A stretch of DNA of 64,000 nucleotides from Arenicola marina (taxonomy: Eukaryota; Annelida; Polychaeta; Arenicolidae): assembly GCA_964019135.1 (NCBI GenBank), contig OZ025248.1, forward strand, positions 36,387,670 to 36,451,669, written 5' to 3'. This document shows positions 20,440 to 31,500 of the stretch, one piece after another (positions within the stretch are counted from its first letter, which is position 1; the number at the start of each line of letters is the position of its first letter). The position numbers and the translations under genes are program-made. The notes beneath the pieces were generated by a model. That model ran no database searches, was not told the DNA's origin, and was given only the letters and a program-made list of their open reading frames with translations.

Positions 20440-21392
20440 GAACTCGCCACAAAACGAACTCGCCACAAAACGAACTCGCCACAAGTGAACTCGCCACACT
20501 TCGGGAAACTCGCCATACTTTGGTTAACTCGCCACACTTTGGTTAACTCGCCACACACCGACAGGTGAACTCGCCATATTTTCTTGTGAACTCGCCAGAT
20601 CTCCTGGTGAACTCGCCACACCTCCTGATTAATCGTCACAGGCTTAGTATATTACTATTGAGGCTTTTATGGCATTATAATTATTACGCTTAGTATACTG
20701 GTTACTATCTCATTAAATTTGGCGGGGGTTCCGCCAGATCGGAGGGAGGCGCCTTCGCTGTTGGAACACTTATAACTCTCCCGCACGGGGGGAGGCTTTA
20801 ACAGTCGTCGCCATATTGAATGATCATCAGTTCAGTCAGGCGTGTTTGCTACATAGGGCGAAGTCGCCACAGGCTTGTTGTACTTATATATTATGTCGGT
20901 CAATATATAATAGCGGTAAATTTAAAGATTAATTAGCGTTGCGGATCCGGGCGGATCGTGTTGTCAATGCAAAATGCAATCAACGATGTTTTGTGCTGTC
21001 AATTTCTATATCGGTGTAGGGCAGATTTCACGCTATTGCATTGGTGTTTGCAATTTTTAGCGAAGAATTTTGTCATTAATTAATGATTACGCAGAAGTGG
21101 GTTAAACACGCATATGCTGTCTAATAAAGGGTGCATGTTTTTGGAATAAATTTCAATATAATTTAAATATAATTCAATTATAGTTTTTCCACGATAAACT
21201 TAATTTTTCAAAGATAGCGGTGACTACCGGTCTCATGCCTTCCTACATTTTCGTTTTACGAGCTAGGGAACGACTTAACCCGTAGGTATGGCGAGTTCAC
21301 TCGCCGAGTGTGGCGAGTTATCCCAAAAGTGTGGCGAGTTCACCCGCCGTGTGGCGAGTTCACTTGTGGCGAGTTCGTTTTGTGGCGAGTTC
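20440..21392. mobile_element. foldback element with arrayed GTGGCGAGTTC ends
   Basis: Left terminal array 20440-20640: about ten copies of GAACTCGCCACA-type words spaced 11-24 bp apart. Right terminal array 21285-21392: the reverse complement GTGGCGAGTTC in about six copies. The outermost order (GAACTCGCCACAAAACGAAC, then CACAAGTGAACTCGCCACAC) is the same read inward from both ends, so these are true inverted termini made of subrepeats. The interior (20640-21285) is AT-rich and non-coding. Confidence 0.75.
20718..20815. repeat. dispersed repeat shared with 34142-34240
   Basis: TTTGGCGGGGGTTCCGCCAGATC, GGAGGCGCC and GCTGTTGGAACA occur here and, with several changes, at 34142-34240 in the same order and orientation. 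It is probably an old transposon remnant inside the foldback element. Confidence 0.6.
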
Positions 21393-22563
21393 ACCGCACA
21401 CCGGCACGGTAACATCATAACGCGTCCCTGGGATGGATAATCCCACAGACATGCCACACCGGTATTCTATTGCAGGAAAAGTGACCACAAACGCTTATTC
21501 TAGGAAAGGAAAAGTATCTTTTTATGGATATTTTGATGGAATGTACCTTTGTTTGGACCAACTAAAGGTTATTTTTGGTGTCTAAACCCCTCTCCCCACC
21601 TTTTTCAGTTGTGAAAATGTTGAGTTTGATGTTTTCCCCATCCCCAAAGTTGAAATGATATTTAATGAAATGCATGTATTTACGAAATGCAACTTGTTTG
21701 TTTCTTGCGTACATGACTTGGCTGGAAAGCCACCCGTGAACGCTGCTTAGGATGGGGCTTTCTAAAGACCCCCCCCCATTTAAAAAAAACACAGTGAACC
21801 TGCAAATGCTTACAAAAAGAGCCCGTTAACAGGTACTGGGTTAATGGATAGCCCCAGGCCGTTGTCGGAGTTGTCCACTTTTTGATCAGTTTTTCTCTGT
21901 CCTTGCAGATAATTAAAGGTTTTTAAATCATAACTGAAATGCATGATCGAATCAGACGCCGGAACTAAAATGAAGCTATTACTTCCTAGTCACCTACTAG
22001 GAGGTGACAGAATCATGAATGTTATTTGTCACTTCTGCTGAGACTGCAATCTGGAACGACAATTGTAAGTGCCTTTTCCGAGTGCCTTTATGACATCCTA
22101 GGGCCCCAGAGGGGCTTTTTCGACACGGCGACACGGCGATTTTTAAAATCGACAACGCGACATTGGGGTTGTCTTAGAATCGACATGCGACATAAGACTT
22201 AGCGACACGGCGACATGGAACTTTTCTTAAAATCGACACGCGACATGGACCTTTTCTTAAAATCGACACGCGACATGGCTACCCCTCGTCAGGGGCCCTA
22301 TCCTGGGCAAGGTCCCGGGCATGGCCCCATACGCAAACTGTTGATTAACAAGTTAGCTAAAATACACTCGAGGTTCTGAATTCAATGAAATCAGCGGACT
22401 GGAGCCTATCAAATGTTAAACAGGACATTTCAATAGTTAATTTACTGCAGCTGGTATACAATAAAGGTTGGTGAGAATATTTGCGCTTATCACAAATAGT
22501 CGATGCTGAAGCTGCCCTAATTTTCAGCGGAAGCGGAAATTGGGAAGTGTAGTGCTGGGATCG
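21393..22563. other. RPS4 upstream sequence
   Basis: No exon was recognised. At about 22110-22290 there is a short array of CGACACGCGACATGG-type units (about 37 bp spacing) flanked by GGGGCC-rich borders, related to TGTCGCGTGTCGCC sequences near 44645 and 53685. The last 300 bases form the presumed RPS4 promoter, with no TATA box. Confidence 0.55.
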
Positions 22564-22575
22564 CTCTCTTTTCTC
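22564..22575 (+). promoter_or_regulatory. pyrimidine tract (5' TOP-like) at RPS4 transcript start
   Basis: CTCTCTTTTCTC lies 11 bases before the ATG at 22587. Ribosomal protein mRNAs usually begin with C followed by a pyrimidine tract of this type, which couples their translation to growth signalling. The exact start nucleotide is inferred. Confidence 0.6.
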
Positions 22576-22586
22576 GTCCAGCCAAC

Positions 22587-25500
22587 ATGGGGGTAAGGTG
22601 GATAAGATTGGTTTTGAAAATCTGCTCACATCTACCTGATATCATGGACTTCTGTCTCATATTGTGCCTTACGCTTTTCTTTATATATCGTTGAATGTTT
22701 ATGCACATTGTTCAACCCAATATCTTCTGTTGTTGCACCGTATTTACATCTTGCTCCCGTGCTATTTACACCTGACATTACTTGTTCAAAACGCCGTTGA
22801 GCTGCGTTGTGAAACTTATTATTTTCAAGTCGGTTCTCACAAGATCCAAGAAAGTTATAGTACTTAGTATGCTGTAAGGAAATCTGTTCATAAATCCAAG
22901 GAGGATAACCGTTACGCTAGCCTGAAAATCAGACGTTAATGTCCTGACAGTCAGAGGGGCCGGCCCTACAGCTCAGTGGGCTAGAGCGCTCGCATTGAGT
23001 GCTCTGGTCACCTGAGAGCCTAACGGCACGTGAGTCGTTGGTTCGAGCCCTGCTGTGGCCATGTCTGTGGTCGCAGGATAAAGATCCCATGTCTTCGTAA
23101 AGAGTAGGGGGTTACCCCTGGGCACATGGCTCCACTCTCCCTTCCTTCTCCCATTGACGCAATATGACCAAAAGTAGTTAAAGCATCCTGATTAACCAAC
23201 CTGACAGTCTGAAGGATCGACACTAACGTCTGAAACCATAGCCCTTGGGCGCATTTTACAAAACATATTTGACCACCTTTACAGAAGCCCTCACTTGGCA
23301 GCCGCCAGAAAATGGATTTTTTGCCTTCTTCAATGTTAATGGGAGCTTGGGTAGACGAGATTCAAAGTTATTCATGCAAGGTTACTTTGTCAAACCACTT
23401 TTTACACACCTCCCGTTTCTCTTCGTGGTATCAGCCGTTATTTTTCGTGACTAGTGGTGATACCTAGTTGTTGGGAATTAAAAACTGCATGTAATTTTTA
23501 GTGCCTCCAACGACTCGATAGGTGTCACCACTGGTCATTGCGCCAAGAAAAAATGGTGTCTGACACCGCAGAAAGAAATACATGGTGTTTAAAAGTCAAG
23601 TTTGTGGAGTAATCTTGTAGGTAAAACCTTGAATCTTGTCTCCCCAAGCTTCCATTAAGATTGAAGAAGGAAAAAATCCATTTTCTGGGGGCTGCCAAGT
23701 GAGGGCTTCTGTAAAGGTGGTCAAATAGGGGAACAGCGCCTAATGCCTATGGTTTCAGACGTTAGTGTCAATTCTTCAGACTGTCATGACATTAATGTCT
23801 GGTTTTCAGGCTACCGTTACGCAAGTTTTCTTGGATTAGGCTTGAGGAAAATTAGCTCTGAAGACCTGTTTAGACTGTACTCGCGGGGGTAAAATATATT
23901 TCTGCATACAGATCAAGAATTTTGTCCTAATTTACATATGGAATTCTGTAAGGTGTTACTCATTTCAAAAATATGGTATAGGTAATGGACCATTGGGTGC
24001 TATTTTACCAGCAGGTCTCCTTCACCTGCAAGATCTCGGGCAGAGTGAGTGAGATAATCTCATTGGTCGGCTGTTGAAAAATGTGATGTGAGGGATACGA
24101 CTTAAAGATATATTGAATCAGAGGTGGCGGGAGGGGGGGGGGGGGGAATAATTGGCCTGTAAGATCAAATGTGGAATATTGCAATACAGCAAAATGAGCT
24201 CTGCTGGTCAAACAGCCTAAATTGTTTGGAAACCAGTCACATCAAAATATCTGCTGTGTATTGTACAAGTCTTACCTAAATCTATCAGCCTGTGTCAAAT
24301 ATATTGAATGGAAAGTAGTAGCATTACCAGTAATCAGTTCCCAAGTTTTGTTCGCTCATTAATTCACAAGCTTCAGCTAGCATCAAGAGTTATGAATCAA
24401 AGAGCATGAATGCTATGAAATTCCTATCACTGCTTTATTATAGTGGGTTGACAGGATTAGTATATAGCAAGATTATGTGACGTCACAGTCAAACTGACCA
24501 GGATATTATGCTCTTCTCAGTTCAAGTGTGATGATACAGGATTCTGTTGTATAAATTACTAATTTATGCTAAAGTATGATCCCTTCAAATTGAATCTAAA
24601 ACTAGTGATATTTTTTGTGAGTATTAAATTACATAATATAACAAAAATTTAACCTGATTGCAATTTTAAGTAGAAGCTTGCTCTAGCATATTATTAATGA
24701 GTATCAATGTTTTCTTTTCTAGGTTCGTGGTCGAAGGAACCACCTGAAGCGTCTCCATGCGCCTAAACATTGGATGCTGGACAAGCTTGGGGGAGTTTTT
24801 GTGAGTATGACTTAAATTATGTGAACCATTAGCAAGGAAGAAATCCTTAGTATCCAGATTCACAGAAAGTGCATTAATCAATAAAAACCAGGATCTATAT
24901 ATATAACAATGGCATAAGCTACACCTCAAGGATACCTTTTGATTGTCATGCTGCAGCTCTTTCTGGTTTTATTTGTGATCAAATGATATTCATGTCACTC
25001 GATAAAATTTTAGCATTTAAACATGTTTATAAACAGAAAATCCACCTGTTAGGTGAATACTTATCTGTTTCTGACACGATATTGCTAGATAAATATTTTT
25101 TACTTAAATGTTAAGTCAAAGTGTTTATGAATACAGGACTTAGTAGTATTATGAATATTGTGAGTGGATGTAGACAGGCCTTATACTGATAACTATCATG
25201 GACAGCTATGTTGAAATTTCATTCATGTTCTTGTTGAATACAAATGATTTAGAATTGTGCTATTGCATATTTCTTTCGACTACATTTTGCATGGAAGTTA
25301 ATTTGATGAAATGTGTGTTATAGGCCCCTAAGCCCAGCACTGGTCCACACAAGACTAGGGAATGTCTGCCTATGATGATTTTCCTGAGGAACAGACTGAA
25401 GTATGCCCTGACTTACACTGAGGTCAAGAAAATCGTCAACCAGAGGCTGATCAAGGTTGATGGCAAAGTCCGCACTGACAAAACATACCCTTGTGGTTTT

Positions 25501-28500
25501 ATGGGTAAGGATCATTCAAACCAGCCATAAATTAACTCGTTAACAGAAGTACATAGACCCCTCACAACAAACATGGGTCATCGTTAAATAGGTTAGGCTT
25601 GTTGGTCATTGGTCCATGCTTTAGCTTAAACTATTCGATGATTCGGTAATGAGGCCTTATCGAAGCTATACATTATCTACCACTTGAAATGTGTGGTCAA
25701 TATAGGCCTTAAAATAACTAGTCTTCAACGGTCGCTTCCAGAATTGTTTAAAATATCTGAGGAGCATCACCCAGAGGGCAAACAAGATGGTCTTCTAACA
25801 TTTTTGAGTAAAATAATTGTTAAATTTTGAGACTTAACCAGCAAATAATAAATTGGCCTACATGAACATGTACAGGTAGATGTCTAACTTGGAGCAGGGG
25901 GGATAAATGTAACCTGATGCCTAATTTAGTAACATCACTGATGACCAGATAACCCATTAATATCATTTGCCCCTGTGCAACTTTTGGATCAAGAGAAAGA
26001 TATGCCAGTTGTTCTTTCATGTCTCCATGTTTGTTAAAACGTTGAGTATCTAATTTGCAAATTATTTTTTAGAGGTAAATAAATAGGCCTTATCGAAGCT
26101 ATGCAATGTCTGTTCGGTAGAATGTTTAGTCAATCTAGGCCTAAGAATGATTTAGTCTTTAAACGGTCGCTTCCTGAAATGTAGTGTCTGAGGAGCATCA
26201 CCCATAAGGCAAACAAAGATTTCTTTCATAATTGAATCAGTCTGGTTTTATCATTCACCAGTGGGAGCCTTCGTGCTTTCATGTGCACATATAGGTTTGC
26301 TGATACTGTTCTCTATATCAGTTCCAGGAAGTATTGTCAATATATCACCCTTTTCTGGGTGTGCTCTAGCAATTCATTTCAATTAGCCACTGCGGCTAAA
26401 CACCTTCAGTTTTCTTTAGCCACACACCGATCCCATTAGCCACATACAAGTATATGTTTTTTCTCTCCAAAAACATTGTGTTTATAAGCCAAATCACACT
26501 TTCGGACGCAATTCATGGGATTCATTCGGGATAAGCAATGCCAAGGGGTCGCTATTATCAAATGAGGGGGAGGTCCTGGGGGCCTCGTAATGCCGGAGAG
26601 AGCGGACATTTCTGATGAAAAAGATTTACCTCATATTTTAATACTTGCGATCGGGGGGGGCGACTGCCTCCCAAAATCTGCGTCCGTACTAATGTTCTCT
26701 CTAGCAGCGGCGACATAGAACAAGTCAATGCGACAAAAATATCCCGTCTGAGCGGATTGTGGAAACCCGGCATTTCCGTAAAGCATCCGCCCCGCCCCCC
26801 CCCCCCCCCCCCCCTCATTGCATAATGGCCACTTCAAAGTGTCTCACCATGGCGTTTACCAAATAATGATTCCGCTGATACAGAAATTTGAAAAGCAAAC
26901 TTAAGGGGCAGGGGGGGTTACCCCCACTCATCCCTCCCCCACCTCAAGTAAGTGGATGTCCAGTAAGGGCAGGCCAAGGACTGTAAAGTACAGTAGCGTG
27001 CCCCCTAGTCCCATCAGTCGTAAATTTTTCGAACATACTCAGTCAACCACCTCCACCTCCATCTCCAAAATCATATATCCGCTCCTGGTCGGATAAATGA
27101 GCAATTAAGGTTTCCGATGATTGAGGAATTGAGGTTTCCGGGCCCAGAAATCACGAGGATATGCGAGGAAAATCTGACCTCGGAATCTTCTTCTTACCTC
27201 AATCCTGGATCCTTTTTATATACAATTCTGATCCTTTGCAGTCTAGCCTCAACATCTGTTGAGGACTGGTGATGCTGAGGAGGGGCATTCTAAATGGTAG
27301 GGAGCAGTCATTTGCCGCTTTTAGCGATGGATGCCACATCTCTCTCCAACCCCACTTGGGCATTTAATACATTGCTAGCTGTGACCGAGTCCCGCAGTAG
27401 CCCCCCCCCCTTTTTCCGCTTGAAGGGCGATCAATCTGTTTGCTATAGACCTGCCATATACCCCACATTTCCATGCAAGTACCCGCTCTATAAACACTAT
27501 TGTGTGCCCCTAGCATTACACCAGAACATCTCAGTCATACAAATTTGGTGTTTCACATCAGTTCTGCGGAGTAACTTTATGAATATTGCAGGTTTTAGTC
27601 TGATCGGTATCGTTTTTAAAGGCAATATCAGAACTTTTTATAAGCATGTGCTAGTGCGCTCTCTCGGGCATTACTGGGTGTCAGGGAACTGCCCCCCACA
27701 CACACCGGCACACCATCCCACATCAGACTTGTATTATAATATGCCCGCTGCCCCCCCCCCCCCCCCCTCTGGGTGGCCAACCACAATACGAGAATGACTG
27801 TGTCTACGCCCACATTCTCATCTTGAAGGTACATATCGGTCAACAACACGAGAACAAATACCTAACTAAATCCAGCTAGTTTGACTTATGCTCAACAATG
27901 TCACTGATCACGAAAAACACGCCCAATGCCGAGACAATGCCCCGACTGGCCCCAACCCGAAATACGCGCCTGCGCACTGGAAGGGGTGATTCGGCTTATT
28001 GGCGGCTGAGTAGCGTGCTTACCCTTTGCCGTCATCATTTTGTCACCGTTTGCTTGGACAACGCGAACGCCGAGTAAATTCCGTGTGGTTGTATATTCAG
28101 GACACTTTAACCACTTTTGGTCATATCGCGTTAATGGGAGAAGGAAGGGAAAGAGGAGCCATGTCCCCGGGGGTAACCCCTACTCTTTGCGAAGAAGGAC
28201 ATGGTAACTTTATCCTGCGACCACACAGACATGGCCAAAGCGGAGCTCGAACCATCGATCCATGTGCCGTTAGCATGGTTGGGCTCTGAGGTGACCAGAA
28301 AGCTGAATGCCTGCGCTCTAACCCACTGAGCTACCGGGCCGGCCCTCATTCCGTGTGGAAACGGAAATAACCGAACATTAATTATTCGGAAAATAACTAG
28401 AAGTACGAGTAAGCTACGTCACCTTCGAAAATGTTGAGGGTGTGTTCAGCCTTGGGATTTCCTTGTGCCAATGACAGCCACATCACTGCGGGCATTCAAT

Positions 28501-31500
28501 TCAGCGAAATCGTGTTTTGATCGTTGATTGAAAATCAGGCCATTTTTTTCGCCACTGTGGCGATACGCATGGACCAATCTTGCGCCACATACAGTTTGCT
28601 TTCGCCATTGGCGATGTGGCGAACGGCTAGCGCGCGCCCAGCTTTTTAACTAGGCGAATGTATAAATATTATTAATTGTGCAAATTCAGTAGAAGGCTGA
28701 ACATGCTAAATCTTACCGGTAGTTCCATTTACAGGTCACATATTCGCTGTACATGTGTGTATTTGCACAATTCCCTTAAAGTGAAGCTTAATGTCACATT
28801 CCAACTATTCAGCGAATAATAAGGTTCTGTTCATAGTAAGGCCTTATCGAAGCCATGCATGAGCTACATAAGTGCAGTGTGTGGTCAATCTAGGCCTAAG
28901 AATGTTATGTCTTTAAACGGTCGCTTCCAGAATTTATGATGAATAGCTGAGGAGCATCACCCACAAGGCAGACAAGATTATTTCTTAAGGTCATTGAATT
29001 AGTCGGGTTTTCACATGCACCAGGGGAAGCCTCCCTGCCTCAATTATGAAACTGTCTGAGCTACGGATTGTGGGTTACCCTTTAACCAGCATCTTCAGCA
29101 GGTGTCCTACAAACCCATTTCATTGTCCCAGTGGTTTCTTGGTTCAGTCTAGCTTCGTTGTTACTGTTTTTTAATGGTAGCATGAAGTATTGGCAATATC
29201 TGACTCTTTAATATCTGCTCATATACCATAATTGTTTAGCGAATAAAAAGGTTCTGTTTATAGTAAGGCCTTATCGAAGCCATGCATGAGCTACAAAGTG
29301 CAGTGTATGGTCAATCTAGGCCTAAGAATGTTATGTCTTTAAACGGTCGCTTCCAGAATTTGTGATGAATAGCTGAGGAGCATCACCCACAAGGCAGACA
29401 AGATTATTTCTTAAGGTCATTGAATTAGTCGGGTTTTCACATGCACCAGGGGAAGCCTCCCTGCCTCAATTATGAAACTGTCTGAGCTACGGATTGTGGG
29501 TTACCCTTTAACCAGCATCTTCAGCAGGTGTCCTACAAACCCATTTCATTGTCCCAGTGGTTTCTCAGCTCAGTCTAGCTTCGTTGTTACTGTTCTTTAA
29601 TGGTTGCATGAAGTATTGGCAATATCTGACTCTTAAAATAGGCTCATATTGAATAATTTGTTAGTGAATAAAAAGGTTCTGTTTATAGGAAGGCCTTATC
29701 GAAGCCATGCATTAGCTACAAAGTGCGGCGTGTGGTCAATCTAGGCCTAAGACTAATATGTCTTTAAACGGTCGCTTCCAGAATTATGATAAATAGCTGA
29801 GGAGCATCACCCATAAGGCAAACACTTTTTGGTAACAAAAAATAACTGACATGAATAAAACATTCTTTGTAAAAAAAAAATTATAAGAAAGTTTTCAATT
29901 AATAGCTCTACCAGCTGACTAATTAACAGCACTATACCAGTAAAAGTACTACCGGTACCATTAGAGGTTTTATCGAAGCCATACATCGATCTAAATCGAA
30001 TGTATGGTCAATGTAAGCCTTCAATTGTCTTCAAACGGTCGCTTCCAGAATTTTAACTAATAGCTGAGGAGCATCACCCAGAAAACAGACACGATTTGTT
30101 TAGCTTAATCTTTGCGCTGTTTCAAATAAATATTGTGTCATTTAAGTTACCATCAGCGTCCTGTTCAAATCTGCGTTTTTGCTTAGCGAAACTTGCAAAC
30201 AGGCATTGTTATAATATTATTACCTATTGTTTGACTTTTGTTTAAATACCTTCTCTGACTAAAACAAAGATGTATGTAAGGCATCGGGTTTCATAGACTT
30301 TGAAAAGCATGTGCAACACATCCACGATTTGCTTCTTGTAAATCAGAAGCAGCCATGTCTGAGTGACAGTAGATTTGACCAGACTAAAGGGTTGCAAAGG
30401 TTCAAATTGCACGTATGGCTCGAGTTGTTTATATCATTAACACCATTCAGCTCCTCATTTTCCCATAACTTGTTTAGCAGTTAACGGAAATAAGCGTTAT
30501 ATTTTGATAAAGTGGTGCTTCTGTCATTTGTATGATTGTTTATGCATTTGTAGATGTGATCACCATTGAGAAGACTGGAGAGAACTTCCGTCTTATCTAT
30601 GATGTGAAGGGAAGGTTTGCTGTGCACAGAATCTCGGCTGAGGAGGCCAAGGTAAGGTTTTTTGTAAAGTGAAACTGGAACAGACTAAATTTATTTGGCC
30701 AAGCATTCATAACGGCATGTAAGCCCCCACCCCACCCCCAAACAAAAGCAAGAAGCCATATCAAAGCCTTACACTTTTTCATGTACATGAAAGCTGTAAT
30801 AGTTTTTTGGAAGCCAAGTTTTAAGTTGTGTTCACCAGCATCCACCTGATAGGCTTTTGCGTTAGACTTTTCTAGATCAGTCCTTAGTTGAACTGCTGGG
30901 CTACTTTCTTGACATCATTATGTGTATCAAATGATGTCTTTATCTGGTCCAGCTATAAAGAAAGTGCTATTTCAAGCTGCCATAACGTTACGTTATGGTA
31001 GTCCAGGCTATGCACGACAAATGGAGCTTAATGTAGTTATGCTGTTAGGCAGTGTTGAATATCCCTAAGAATTAAATTATCTGATATCTATTAAATTTAG
31101 ATCTGGTTGAATACTGTATATACGGGTAGATAACCTTGCGATGTCACCGTTCATTAAGCTGACATTTGTTGCATGTAGCTAGTGGTACAAGATAATGATA
31201 AGCAGTCAAGCAAGTGAAAGTTTAACTGATGAACTTTAGTTTTATTTGTGCTTGATGGTTCCAGTACCGCAACTGCTTTTCAACCTATTTTGTACCACAT
31301 TGTTTTAGTCAATGTTGTCGGTGTTGCAAAGCTATAGCAAAGTGTTTTTTTCAAGCCACTGTAGCAGTTACGTTATTGTGGTCCAGGCTCAGCACAACAA
31401 CACGGAGTACTTTCCATTCTCTTCAACTGCCAGTTGTTTCCTTTTTAAGATATTCTGTGACTGATTTTGGAGTATTTAAATGTTTTTTTATGTTCTTTCT

